From assembly GCA_946221065.1 (NCBI GenBank), contig CAMIIO010000011.1, positions 10,309 to 74,308 of the forward strand: 64,000 nucleotides of DNA. Direction: 5' to 3'. The notes under the pieces are model-generated. The model was not told the DNA's origin. It saw only the letters and a program-made list of their open reading frames with translations, and did not search any database. A program made the position numbers and the translations under genes. The DNA is from an uncultured Rothia sp. (GTDB lineage Bacteria > Actinomycetota > Actinomycetes > Actinomycetales > Micrococcaceae). Shown piece by piece: positions 7,661-15,950 of the stretch; positions within the stretch are counted from its first letter, which is position 1, and each line of letters begins with the position of its first letter.

Positions 7661-8136
7661 AAAAGTGTTTCTTGAGCTTCATCCAGTTCACGAATAAAAC
7701 GCTGCACTAACTCATGGTCATAACCCTCTGCAAGAACAGCATCACGTAAGGAACGTGCCGCATCGGCGCGTTCCTTTTTCGAACCAGTACGAAGAGCCTG
7801 AAAATTAGAACGACCCCGCTCCGAACGCTCCACCATATTCACAGAATGATCCCCAAGCTGTAGATGCGTCGAATCATCCCCGGTAGCTTTCACACACAAC
7901 GGGTTATCACACCGATGAAGAACATACTCATCCGCTTCTAACTCTCTACTCAAAACGAGTTGCAGAGCGAAACGATGAGCACGAAACACACGCCCCTTAC
8001 CCGTAACCAGGTCTTTCACCCAAAACCGGCCATACCCGTCATCACCGACAGCACCACACCAGAGCCAACAATGATGCGTAGCCTCGCCTTTCACCACGAA
8101 AGAGAAAAAACGTTCCTCGACAGAACGACCACTCAT
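7657..8136 (-). CDS. HNH-endonuclease-like protein, copy 1
   Basis: This 159-residue protein resembles HNH_3-type homing/HNH endonucleases. It has CWLWCGAVGDDGYGRF at about 23-38, AHRFA at about 53-57, and the core LHRCDNPLC(V) at about 74-83 followed by LGDHSVNMVERSERGRSN. The HRCDNPLC block carries the metal-binding His/Asn residues expected for an HNH fold. The start has AGGGG six bases upstream. It faces the coiled-coil gene and overlaps it by four bases at the stops; the same convergent pair recurs at 36838-37813. The role could be plasmid-specific nicking or a selfish nuclease; I cannot decide. Confidence 0.75.
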   Translation of the reverse strand: MSGRSVEERFFSFVVKGEATHHCWLWCGAVGDDGYGRFWVKDLVTGKGRVFRAHRFALQLVLSRELEADEYVLHRCDNPLCVKATGDDSTHLQLGDHSVNMVERSERGRSNFQALRTGSKKERADAARSLRDAVLAEGYDHELVQRFIRELDEAQETLF

Positions 8137-8255
8137 GCATTCCCCTCTCTCTTCTCTTTGGCCTCTATCTTAAAGTGCTGGAGACAATACGCCACGACGT
8201 CGAAGATGGAGAAATCCGACTCGAGAGGAACAGGGATAGCAGGATATTTGGGGTG
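8133..8255 (-). pseudogene. C-terminal remnant of a UmuD-like gene
   Basis: In the minus frame, 8176-8255 encodes a stretch matching the end of the UmuD-like gene at 8730 (PKYPAIPVPLESDFSIF, then VVAYCLQ). The frame has no start codon: a stop lies just upstream. It runs on to a TGA at 8133 that overlaps the ATG of the HNH gene. This tail and the corresponding part of 8740-8825 form an imperfect direct repeat on either side of a small + strand gene. Confidence 0.7.
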
Positions 8256-8405
8256 AGGTCATCTGGTCGGCAAAATACACCGCAGTACCTACGCTTTGGA
8301 GTAGTTCCCATAGCGTCGAATATATAATTGGTATAGCCCTCTCGCGGACTCCCGCGGACACACTCTCAGATGAATTAGCCGCGAGTGTAGTCCTTGAGGG
8401 GGGTG

Positions 8406-8528
8406 ATGGCTGTGGAGAAAAAGGCAAAGAAAAATAGCCCTAACGGTATCGCGTGGTTAGCGGCCGCCGCGATGCTCATTAAGGCTATTGCAGAGCTTTT
8501 GAAATCTATCGAACCGTTTATTCGATAG
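8406..8528 (+). CDS. 40-residue hydrophobic peptide
   Basis: A short open frame begins right after a strong GAGGGGGG ribosome site. The peptide has a Lys-rich start (MAVEKKAKKN), one hydrophobic helix (IAWLAAAAMLIKAIAELL, about residues 15-32) and a short tail ending PFIR. This layout is seen in small membrane toxins and in some leaderless bacteriocins. It sits between two copies of a UmuD-like gene end. No antisense RNA or immunity gene was identified; the 200 bases that follow (8529-8729) hold no gene I can support. Confidence 0.5.
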   Translation: MAVEKKAKKNSPNGIAWLAAAAMLIKAIAELLKSIEPFIR

Positions 8529-8729
8529 TTCACAGCAAGGGGTAAGTTCGGCAGATGGTACCTGTCGGGCTTGCCCCGCTCTGATGCTGTCTCTCAGATA
8601 TGTAACTAATTATATCTGAATTGCTGATTTTGGCTAGAACTTTGGGATGGTTTGAAGACTGTCAGCTTTAGAAAAAAGGTACACAATAAATTCAGGAAAA
8701 TACTCTCCTTTTTGCACCCCGATACTATT

Positions 8730-9092
8730 TTAGATTGGCTTATGTAAGCAATAGGTCACGACGCCGAAGATGGAAAACTCAGACTCAGGCGGCACAGGAA
8801 TAACAGGGTACTTAGGGTTTTCGGGTAGCAACCAGCCCTGACCGTACCGATCTACGCCTAAACGTTTAACCGTGAACTCACCATCTAAAGAGGCGACGAC
8901 AACTTCACCGGGCTGCGGTCTAATATAGCGGTCAACGATTATCTCATCTTGGTCATATATACCAGCGCTCTCCGTCGAGTCCCCATACACACGGAAGAAA
9001 AACGTATTAGCCGGGTCTTTAATGAGCACCGCATTAAGATCGATTTGTGCCTGCCGTTAGTCCTGGGCAGGAGAGGGAAATTGAGAAACCAT
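8730..9092 (-). pseudogene. umuD: UmuD-like S24 peptidase, interrupted by a stop codon
   Basis: The frame begins at ATG 9092 (MVSQFPSPAQD), hits TAA after 11 codons, and continues open as RQAQIDLN and LIKDPANTFFFRVYGDS to a full C-terminus. The intact homologue at 35332-35703 has Tyr-Gln at this place, so a single stop codon breaks the gene. UmuD proteins are cleaved in the SOS response and join the mutagenic polymerase. The catalytic Ser (in GDS) and Lys (in FTVKRL) are both present here, unlike in the right-hand copy. An internal GTG at 9029 could allow a 99-residue product without the N-terminal arm. No umuC partner is in the window. Confidence 0.75.
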
Positions 9093-9098
9093 ACCCAT

Positions 9099-9461
9099 GT
9101 ATATAGGCCAAGGGTCTGACAAGATATGCACTTCTCGGAAACAGTGAGCCTATGAGCTGGGATAATGAAAGTGTTGCTCATCAGATAGGGGGCAACGGCG
9201 ATTAGCCTAAGAGGCGTCACCGTCTCCGGTGGCGTCTCTTAGCTTTTCGCATAAAATACGAGTTTCAGTGAGACAACGTGATGATTTCAAGGCTGTCACA
9301 ACCAGCAAAACATAAAGATTACATCACAAATATACTGATTGTATTAAGTGTTGATAACGTCCCTTTTCATCCGCTCATTACGGTGAAGCCCTAGAGATAG
9401 GGCATCAATCAGTATCAAAGAAGATACAGCCCCCACAAATCTTCGTGGAAGGTAATCACCA
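9099..9461. other. Gap with one terminator and a leader
   Basis: No gene longer than a 17-codon frame at 9152 is visible. It contains a strong hairpin at 9207-9242 and the leader of the exported-protein gene, which has a good ribosome site (GGAAGG) before 9462. Confidence 0.4.
9207..9242 (+). terminator. Hairpin with T-rich tail
   Basis: The arms CTAAGAGGCGTCACCG and CGGTGGCGTCTCTTAG form a 16-base stem with two interior mismatches and a 4-base loop, followed by CTTTT. It insulates the UmuD remnant from the exported-protein gene. Confidence 0.65.
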
Positions 9462-10046
9462 TGAAACGAACCCTAGCAGTCGCCCCAGGCCTAACTCTCC
9501 TCATTATGGCTACCCCCCCACCCTCGCCTATGCTTCCCCGACAATGTCAGCACAGACCAATCACGCACAAGTAACATCAACATCCGCGCCTATCCAAAGT
9601 CCGGCAATCGGCACCGAACAATGGAACCGCGACATAAAAAACTTCAAGATGAAGGTATTCTGACTGAGATTTCTCATACTTCAGATGACATCACCTACCA
9701 GGTACACAGCAAAGAAGATAAAACAAAGATTTTGGGAACCTTCACCGTCACATCAGCCTATGCAGGTGCTGAACCTACTCCTGAAATCGGCGGAAAATTT
9801 AAAGGGGTCCACCCCGCTGTAGTGTTCAACCAAACAGACCAGAAAGCTCTCCAATCAGGTGGTACAGCTACCATGGCTGCGGCCTGGGCTGCAGCTCTCA
9901 GTAAAACCGTTGTTAGAAGTATTATTTCCGCTGATGTCATTTCGGGTATCGGTGGCACAGCTGCTGTTTATGTAGGTCAACATGGAGTTTGCCCGGGTGA
10001 AAAACCACTTATCGTACCTATTGGAGGAGGCGCTCATTGTGAGTAA
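9462..10046 (+). pseudogene. Exported protein with two homopolymer frameshifts
   Basis: Three overlapping frames together read as one protein of about 195 residues. It starts with a signal peptide (MKRTLAVAPGLTLLIMATP) ending in a TLAYAS cleavage site, continues with a Thr/Ser-rich stretch, and ends in a domain rich in Gly and Ala with two Cys (GVCPG and AHCE). Frame changes are needed at a C7 run (9513-9519) and an A6 run (9636-9641); one extra base in each run restores the frame. The stop overlaps the start of a small membrane protein. The pairing suggests an exported peptide or protein with its membrane partner (immunity or transport). No family was recognised. Confidence 0.6.
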
Positions 10047-10254
10047 TTTTCGCCGGATCGATAAGAAGAAGTTTGGGATTTTTAGTGTCGTCCTGTTGTT
10101 AGCGGTAGTTGCCCTTATCCGTGTTGAGTGGGCAATTATCTCCGCTCTCTTCGCTAATCCCTTACCTATTTTTATCGCGGTAGCAGTTATTTCCAGCGTG
10201 GTAGTTGGGGTGGTTGCTGGTAGATGGGCGAGACCTTCGTTATGGGTCAAGTAG
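10039..10254 (+). CDS. Small membrane protein paired with the exported protein
   Basis: This 71-residue protein starts at a GTG with GGAGG about eight bases upstream, inside the end of the preceding gene (eight-base overlap). It has a basic N-terminus (FRRIDKKK), two transmembrane segments (about 11-30 and 39-60) and a basic C-terminal end. The overlap implies translational coupling with the exported protein, so it may protect the producer or help export. A strong terminator follows at 10281. Confidence 0.6.
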   Translation: MSNFRRIDKKKFGIFSVVLLLAVVALIRVEWAIISALFANPLPIFIAVAVISSVVVGVVAGRWARPSLWVK

Positions 10255-10280
10255 TGTTTTGCGGCGACGTTGGTTCGAAA

Positions 10281-10325
10281 CAAGTGGTGGGGTCCCACAA
10301 ATTGTGAAACCCCACCACCTGCTTG
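10281..10325. terminator. Bidirectional hairpin
   Basis: CAAG-GTGGTGGGGT pairs with ACCCCACCAC-CTTG around a roughly 14-base loop (itself partly paired). It lies between the rightward small membrane gene and the leftward unit ending at 10355. Confidence 0.65.
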
Positions 10326-10354
10326 ATGCGTTGTGTTTTTCGATTTCTGAATTC

Positions 10355-10483
10355 TTATGAATAATCCTCATTAGCTACGGGGTATTGACCTGCTACTCGA
10401 TTCAAATTGACGAATTCTCGATAATTACCGCTAGATTTTAAACCATCAATCTTTTCTTGAACTTTTTCCTGATAAGGGTACAT
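10355..10483 (-). CDS. 42-residue protein, possible N-terminal remnant of an aminotransferase-fold enzyme
   Basis: This short frame starts with AGGAGAG five bases before the ATG and lies 28 bases after the MFS gene stop, so it is probably its operon partner. The sequence (EKVQEKIDGLKSSGNYREF, then NLNRVAGQYP) resembles the first residues of alpha-oxoamine synthases such as aminolevulinate synthase, but the rest of such an enzyme is absent. It may be a truncated relic that still has good translation signals, or a genuine small protein. Confidence 0.45.
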   Translation of the reverse strand: MYPYQEKVQEKIDGLKSSGNYREFVNLNRVAGQYPVANEDYS

Positions 10484-10510
10484 ATTTCTCTCCTAAATAT
10501 TGTTGTGAGG

Positions 10511-11665
10511 TTAGGTATTTGAGGTAGAAACTGAGAAAAGTCTGATTCGAATGATGTGCAAAATAACTGCCACAATTATTGGTACTACTGCTAGAAGAGG
10601 AAGAGAAAGACCGGTAAATCCCGCGCTGATTGCAAGTGCCCCCAGCGCGGAACCTACTGCCGCTCCCAAGTAGTTAGCAGAAGAATTAGCCGCAACGGCG
10701 GTCGTACCGTCATCTGGATTAGTTGCTAACAAGGTATGTTGTTGCGGCGCTAAAGAAGACCACCCAAGCATGCCCCACGTGAGTAGCATCAGAAGAGTTA
10801 TCGTCGCATTTGAAATTAGCCCCAGAAGAGTTAGAGAGATTGCTAAAGCGACCAAAATATAGGTAGTAATAGTTGTAGATTTTTGGGCTCGATCCACAAT
10901 TTTTCCGATAGACAACACGCCAATCGCTCCACCTAATCCCCATATCCAAATAGCTAGGGTTTGGTGGTTACTCAGCGTCGAAGCACTGAGTACAGGGGAG
11001 ATATAGGTGTAGAGACCGAGGGAAGCAATACCGGTCAGAAAGGTCACCGATATAATCAATAAATTGGGTGTTGCAGATATTGATTGCAACCGCGCAGTTA
11101 GATTCGGCGCATCAACATTTAGTATTTTTTCGCCCCGATGAAAACGGATTCCTATTAGAGCGAATACACCGATAAGGGTTATAAGCCCCATTGAAAACCG
11201 CCAAGAGGTTACTTGTGCAAGAAAGAGTCCTATGGGGACTCCAAAGACGGTGCCGATCGCAAGTCCAGCAAGAACCATAGAAAGAGCTTGCCCCCTTCGC
11301 TCGGGGACAACCATCGAGGCCGCTACAGAAGTAGATAGAGGTGAATATATTCCCGCTGCGGCTCCGGCTATGACGCGTGCAAGAAGGAATATGAAGATAT
11401 TCGGAGCGAATGCTGTAATGAGATTACCTATGGCAAATACGGTGAGCGCGATAGTTAGACCTCGTGCGGATTGTCTCCCGGCCGGACCAGCCCATAAGGG
11501 GCCAGAAATGGCATAAGCACCGGTAAAGGCTGTTACTCCCAGACCTACGAGGGCCTCTGAGGTCTCTAAATCTTTTGCCATAGTAGGCAAGAGCCCAGCG
11601 ATGATGTATGCATCGAGTCCAAGGGCTATTGAACCGATGATGAAGGGCCAGATTCTTTTGAGCAT
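10511..11665 (-). CDS. Major facilitator superfamily drug efflux transporter
   Basis: This 384-residue membrane protein has about twelve hydrophobic segments and the features of proton-driven DHA1 drug exporters. These include an Asp in the first helix (ALGLDAYIIAGLLP), a cytoplasmic loop with GPAGRQSARG in the motif A position, and a helix-5 motif C-like stretch (GLAIGTVFGVPIG). It would export a small toxic compound. It follows an ArsR-type regulator by 24 bases on the same strand and is probably repressed by it. The GC content is lower than in the metal island to the right, so the unit belongs to a different source. The substrate cannot be told. Confidence 0.85.
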   Translation of the reverse strand: MLKRIWPFIIGSIALGLDAYIIAGLLPTMAKDLETSEALVGLGVTAFTGAYAISGPLWAGPAGRQSARGLTIALTVFAIGNLITAFAPNIFIFLLARVIAGAAAGIYSPLSTSVAASMVVPERRGQALSMVLAGLAIGTVFGVPIGLFLAQVTSWRFSMGLITLIGVFALIGIRFHRGEKILNVDAPNLTARLQSISATPNLLIISVTFLTGIASLGLYTYISPVLSASTLSNHQTLAIWIWGLGGAIGVLSIGKIVDRAQKSTTITTYILVALAISLTLLGLISNATITLLMLLTWGMLGWSSLAPQQHTLLATNPDDGTTAVAANSSANYLGAAVGSALGALAISAGFTGLSLPLLAVVPIIVAVILHIIRIRLFSVSTSNT

Positions 11666-11688
11666 TTTAGTCTCTTCTAGTGGGTGGC

Positions 11689-11994
11689 TTACGTATGTTT
11701 GATGATGTTTTCCAGTAATCCTGGGAATCTCTTCTCTAGGTCCTGAGTTCGCAGGGAAATCATGCAGGTTCGTCCTTCGCCTCTGGAACGAGTGATTCCT
11801 GCTTCTCGTAGGATTCTGGTGTGGTAGGTCAGGGTTGATCGCGGCATGCCTTCGGCTAAGGTGAGGCTGTCATGTTCTTGGTTATCTTTGAGCCGTTTGA
11901 CCATTTCTAAGCGGGTGGGATCGCTGAGAGCGGAGAAAATGCGTGCCAGCATAAATTCTTCGGGGTTGGGATGTTGGTAGGTGTGGGGGCTCAA
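11689..11994 (-). CDS. ArsR-family winged-helix repressor
   Basis: A 101-residue protein with the ArsR signature (ARIFSALSDPTRLEMVKRL at about residues 17-35) and a recognition helix (MPRSTLTYHTRILREAGI at about 50-67). It lacks Cys clusters typical of metal sensors; the single Cys (in RTCMISLR) lies in the wing. It is thus more like the efflux-linked, metal-free ArsR proteins. It is the first gene of a leftward unit with the MFS transporter. An 11-base perfect inverted repeat at 12005-12057 in its leader is the likely operator. Confidence 0.85.
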   Translation of the reverse strand: MSPHTYQHPNPEEFMLARIFSALSDPTRLEMVKRLKDNQEHDSLTLAEGMPRSTLTYHTRILREAGITRSRGEGRTCMISLRTQDLEKRFPGLLENIIKHT

Positions 11995-12004
11995 GGGAAC
12001 CTCT

Positions 12005-12057
12005 CAATCGTGCAGGATTTTTTAAACTATTACTTTTCAAGATTTACTGCACGATTG
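12005..12057. promoter_or_regulatory. Inverted repeat upstream of the ArsR/MFS unit
   Basis: CAATCGTGCAG (12005-12015) and CTGCACGATTG (12047-12057) are exact reverse complements, 31 bases apart. They lie 11 bases upstream of the arsR-like start and bracket a T/A-rich stretch that could hold the promoter. Confidence 0.55.
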
Positions 12058-12542
12058 CGAAGGAAGGCAACATTTTTTCAAAAAATGTAGTTTTATGACT
12101 TTATACTGATGGTGCAGGGGACCTGGCGGGCACTTCAGAATGTTTTAACGAGGAGGCGGAAGAGGAGCCTAGCTCAACTCTCCCGCCCATTTTTACTCGC
12201 ACCAAAACACTGTGGGGGACTGACAAGGTCCTGCCGAAGAGCTTGCATAGGGGATTTAGCTTCTTCAACAGATGACCCACAAGAGTTTCCAATAAAAATA
12301 TTATTGTCATGATGTGAACATCAGGTAATTGGTTAAGCAAACATTGCGTGGCGGGGCACTAAAGTTCACCTTTTGCCTGACAGGTGCTTAATAATGCGAA
12401 GTTCTCTCAAAAACGGCATCATGCTGGGTTTTGACCGTCTAGAGTTTTGACCATGACTTTTGACCGGGGTAAATAGGCGTGTTGGGCCGTTTTCCGCCTC
12501 TTCGTCTGACCCTGGTCAAAAACGATCGTTTATGAGGGAACA
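12058..12542. other. Left junction of the metal island
   Basis: No gene is supported here. Repeated TTTTGACC-like words occur at 12430-12480. A palindrome AAACGATCGTTT (12520-12531) lies within a 21-base stretch (12514-12534) that recurs with three mismatches and in the same orientation at 35141-35161, near the right end of the metal genes. GC rises just after this point, consistent with an insertion boundary. Confidence 0.4.
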
Positions 12543-12932
12543 TTACTTGGATCGCAGGTCGGCAATGAACCTGTCAGCTCGCGCCAAATTATGAGCGAGC
12601 TTATCCCGCTTGATCACCGCTCGTTGCGAATATTCATTTAGCTTGCCCCTTGCTATCTCGTCATCGGGAACTGCTTGAAGACGATCAATCACCTCCAGAA
12701 GCTCTGCCATTTCTTCGAGGGTGAAGCCCAGCGGCTTCATCGAGCGGATGACCAGCATGCGTTGCAAATCCGACTCGCTATAGAGTCGAAAACCGCCTTC
12801 GCTGCGCGTGCTCGCTGGCAGTAATCCCACTTCGTCATAGTGTCGGATTGTCCGATGTGACAGGCCCGTTGCATTGACCATGTCACCAATCAGCAAGACT
12901 CGTTGATCTGTGTGCTTCGCTGCATCGTTCAT
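12543..12932 (-). CDS. MerR-family regulator
   Basis: A 129-residue MerR-type activator: winged helix with GDMVNATGLSHRTIRHYDEVGLL at about residues 16-38 and a second wing with SEGGFRLYSESDLQRM. A dimerisation helix then runs to the C-terminus. There are no Cys in the C-terminal effector part, so it is not a typical metal sensor. It diverges from the SulP transporter gene; the shared region holds a long palindrome (12956-12987) that is its probable site. ATG 12932 is used; an in-frame TTG at 12953 is less likely. Confidence 0.85.
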   Translation of the reverse strand: MNDAAKHTDQRVLLIGDMVNATGLSHRTIRHYDEVGLLPASTRSEGGFRLYSESDLQRMLVIRSMKPLGFTLEEMAELLEVIDRLQAVPDDEIARGKLNEYSQRAVIKRDKLAHNLARADRFIADLRSK

Positions 12933-12955
12933 TTGGAAACCCCAATCTCTCAATT

Positions 12956-12987
12956 TAAACTCTACCCTTACGTTAGGTTAGAGTTTA
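12956..12987. promoter_or_regulatory. MerR-type operator/promoter
   Basis: TAAACTCTA and TAGAGTTTA are perfect inverted arms around a 14-base centre. It sits 23 bases before the merR-like start and faces the SulP gene. MerR-family proteins act on such dyads by untwisting an over-long promoter spacer. Confidence 0.6.
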
Positions 12988-13111
12988 ATTCGGCAGCACT
13001 GAATCAACACATTACAGCGCACCCCTAAGACTTTCACAGCGCAACGACGCGCACCTAAACCACATGAATCCCAGGGATACATCTCTACCCAACTCGATTG
13101 GAGTCATCACC

Positions 13112-14632
13112 ATGAGCACACCCACACTTCAACCCACAACACTATCCCCGACAGAACGACAATCTGTTCTCCGCGTCCTCAAATCCCCGCGCCTGCTCAA
13201 AACCGAAGTCCTCGCCGGACTGGTCGTAGCGCTGGCCCTCATCCCCGAAGCCATTGCATTTTCCATCATCGCCGGAGTCGACCCCCGCATCGGGTTGTTT
13301 GCCTCGTTCACGATGGCAGTTTCCATCGCATTCCTTGGCGGTCGTCCCGCTATGATCTCGGCCGCCACCGGAGCTATCGCATTGGTCATCGCACCAGTGG
13401 TCAAAAGTCATGGAGTGGACTACTTCATTGCCGCTGTTATTCTCGCGGGCATTTTCCAAGTGATCTTGGCGGTGCTTGGCGTAGCAAAGTTGATGCGCTT
13501 CATTCCACGCCAGGTCATGGTCGGATTCGTCAATGCTCTTGGCATTTTGATCTTCATGTCCCAAGTGCCTGAACTACTCGGCGTCCCATGGTTGGTTTAC
13601 CCATTGACAGCACTTGGCTTGCTGATTGTTTTTGGCCTGCCGAAACTCACCACAGTAGTTCCGGCACCGCTGGTGACCATCGTCGTACTGACATTAATTA
13701 CGGTACTAGCCTCGATTGCTGTCCCAACCGTGGGGGGCAAGGGAGAATTGCCCGAGAGCCTTCCCGCTTTGTTCCTCCCCGATATTCCCTTGAACTTTGA
13801 AACCCTGCAGATCCTTTTCCCTTATGCCCTGGCTATGGCCTTCGTGGGGCTCTTGGAATCCTTGATGACGGCCAAGCTTGTTGATGATGTCACTGACACC
13901 CACTCGAACAAGACCCGCGAATCCTGGGGGCAAGGTGCCGCTAACATTATCACCGGGTTCTTCGGAGGCATGGGCGGCTGCGCCATGATCGGCCAGACCA
14001 TGATCAACGTCAAAGCTTCCGGTGCTCGCACGCGGATTTCGACGTTCCTGGCGGGATTGTTCCTGCTTATCCTGGTGGTCGCACTCGGCGATATTGTGGC
14101 CCTGATCCCGATGGCTGCCCTCGTCGCAGTCATGATCTTCGTATCGATTGCCACCTTCGACTGGCACAGCATCAAACCATCGACTCTGCGCATGATGCCC
14201 AAGAGTGAAACCACTGTCATGCTCATCACGGTAATTTTCACCGTCTCCACTCACAACCTGGCCATCGGTGTTGGTGTCGGCGTGCTGACCGCCATGGTGC
14301 TGTTCGCCAACCGCGTGGCGCATCTGGTGACCGTGGAACGCAGCATCGAGGAGCATCTCGAGGAGCAAATCGCGAAATACGTCGTCAACGGCGAACTGTT
14401 CTTCGCCTCCTCCAATGACCTCTACACTCAATTCCAATATGCGACCGATCCTGACCATGTGGTGATCGACATGTATCAATCCCACATCTGGGATGCATCA
14501 ACCATGGCCGCCCTGGACTCCATCACTGAAAAGTACGCCAAGTACGGTAAAACAGTCGAGATTGAAGGGCTGAACCAGGCCAGCCTCAAGATGCGCGAAC
14601 GTATGGGCGGCAAGCTAGGAAGTGGCCACTAG
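13112..14632 (+). CDS. SulP-family anion transporter with STAS domain
   Basis: This 506-residue inner-membrane protein has an N-terminal sulfate transporter domain of about ten to twelve helices (residues about 35-400: LAGLVVALALIPEAIAFSI, RPAMISAATGAIALV, GGMGGCAMIGQTMINVKASG). It ends in a cytoplasmic STAS domain (about 420-500: YVVNGELFFASSNDLY). SulP proteins move sulfate, bicarbonate or related anions, some with sodium. The ATG at 13112 has GGAG at a good distance; the frame also opens at 13064. It is controlled by the divergent MerR-type regulator, so expression is probably stress-responsive. A strong hairpin ends the unit. Confidence 0.88.
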   Translation: MSTPTLQPTTLSPTERQSVLRVLKSPRLLKTEVLAGLVVALALIPEAIAFSIIAGVDPRIGLFASFTMAVSIAFLGGRPAMISAATGAIALVIAPVVKSHGVDYFIAAVILAGIFQVILAVLGVAKLMRFIPRQVMVGFVNALGILIFMSQVPELLGVPWLVYPLTALGLLIVFGLPKLTTVVPAPLVTIVVLTLITVLASIAVPTVGGKGELPESLPALFLPDIPLNFETLQILFPYALAMAFVGLLESLMTAKLVDDVTDTHSNKTRESWGQGAANIITGFFGGMGGCAMIGQTMINVKASGARTRISTFLAGLFLLILVVALGDIVALIPMAALVAVMIFVSIATFDWHSIKPSTLRMMPKSETTVMLITVIFTVSTHNLAIGVGVGVLTAMVLFANRVAHLVTVERSIEEHLEEQIAKYVVNGELFFASSNDLYTQFQYATDPDHVVIDMYQSHIWDASTMAALDSITEKYAKYGKTVEIEGLNQASLKMRERMGGKLGSGH

Positions 14633-14644
14633 CGACGAGCAAAA

Positions 14645-14694
14645 AACTGGCTAAGGGCATCGTACTCGGGTAAGTACGATGCCCTTAGCCAGTT
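14645..14694. terminator. Perfect bidirectional hairpin
   Basis: A 22-base perfect stem (from AACTGGCTAAGG to its complement) with a 6-base loop lies between the stops of the SulP gene and the convergent PstS remnant. It serves both strands. Confidence 0.85.
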
Positions 14695-14703
14695 CATAGA
14701 GAA

Positions 14704-15793
14704 TTAGTTAGCGCTTCTGAGAGTAATGGAGTCGATCGCCTCGGACGCTTCGTGCGCGAGCTGCGGAGGCATTGGGGCGCTCTTGGCTGATTCGGTAGCT
14801 TCCTGTTGTCCTTCTTCGCTCACGACGTACTGGCCAAAAGACTTTACGAGTTGCACAGTTTGCGGATCGGAATATGAGCTGCAGAACACCAAATACGAGA
14901 CGAGCACCAAAGGATAGGCGCCCGGAGCAGTGGTTTCACGGTCTAACTTAAGAGCAATATCATGCGGCCCGCGCCCTTCAACCCGCTCGGACTCGGCCAC
15001 TGCTCTAGCCGCGGCCGGCCCACTGACCTGAACATAGCTAGCCCCAACCTTCAAACGGGCTTTCCCCAGACTCTCATCTACTAGAGAATCATCTGCATAG
15101 GCGATCGCGCCGACGGTGCGCGTCACGGTGGTCACCACCCCAGTATTGCCTTGGGCGTGTTCAATACCAGAGCTTGCTGGCCAACTACCGTCGGGAGCAT
15201 CAGGCCAAGCGTCAGGAGCCACACTATGAAGGTACTCAGTAAAGTTCTCTGTGGTTCCGGAATCATCTGAACGCGCCACGGCTGTGATGGGAAGGTCGAG
15301 AAGCTGCACTTTAGGATTGAGTGCTGTCAACGCGGGATCTTGCCAAGATCGTATTTCCCCGCGAAAGATCTTCGAGATGGTGCTGGCATCAAGGTTTAGC
15401 ACAGCGATCCCCCGGGAGATTAAAAGCAATACTAATCGGTGAGATGTAGGCGGGGATGTTGATCGCCCCGTCGGGTCCACAGGTTTCCTGCGATTGCTGA
15501 AGTTCTTCGTCTTTCAAGAATGCATCGGAACCAGCAAATTGGGTTGCACCAGCAAGTAACTCTCCACGTCCGGCCCCAGACCCAACAGATGCGTACTGAA
15601 CCTGTGCTTTGGGGTGCTGGGTGGAGAAACCAATCGCCCAGGCGTTCATCGCAGAATTTTGTGCGGTTGACCCTCCTCCAGTCAGTGTGCCGCTCAGATT
15701 GGAGGTGTTCTGTTCTGCGGCTTTGCGTTGCTCTTCGCCTAACGGATAGTCAGATCCGCACCCGGTGAGGACGGCCAGGGAAGCTATCCCCAA
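14704..15793 (-). pseudogene. pstS: PstS-like phosphate-binding lipoprotein, frameshifted
   Basis: The N-terminal frame has a lipobox (LAVLTGC) and the PstS core (SGTLTGGGSTAQ, then VQYASVGSGAGR and FAGSDAFL). It then runs into a stop. The second frame continues with GIAVLNLDASTISKIFRG, VARSDDSGTTENFTEYL and a normal C-terminus. The switch falls at a five-C run (15409-15413; five G on the coding strand) and one more base would join the frames. The 5' end is also unclear: no ATG with a ribosome site precedes the lipobox. PstS feeds phosphate to an ABC importer. In arsenic islands it is thought to favour phosphate over arsenate. No pstCAB is present. Confidence 0.75.
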
Positions 15794-15898
15794 CGTGGCG
15801 AGGGAGCGTAGGCGAACATCGGCAGGTTGTCGCGGAGGGTGAAGCGATCGGATGAGTGCTCCTGGGTGATATATGAGCGTTTGAGCTGAGAGGTCGAA

Positions 15899-15930
15899 CA
15901 GGTGGGCACCTGATTGTAGGAGCCCACCTG
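15899..15930. terminator. Hairpin after the arsenic flavoprotein gene
   Basis: CAGGTGGGC/GCCCACCTG form a 9-base stem with a 14-base loop, 21 bases past the stop of the gene at 15951. It probably ends the leftward ars transcript. Confidence 0.65.
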
Positions 15931-15950
15931 CTTTAGAAGAGCTGGCAGCG

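Noticed and set aside
9152..9205. 17-codon frame with a terminator behind it
   Set aside because: Too short and without a clear ribosome site; could be chance.
12109..12312. 67-codon plus-strand frame at the left island junction
   Set aside because: Composition is not protein-like and both strands are equally open.
13706..14485. 259-codon open frame on the minus strand
   Set aside because: Antisense of the SulP gene; His/Asp-rich composition is a mirror of membrane-protein codons.
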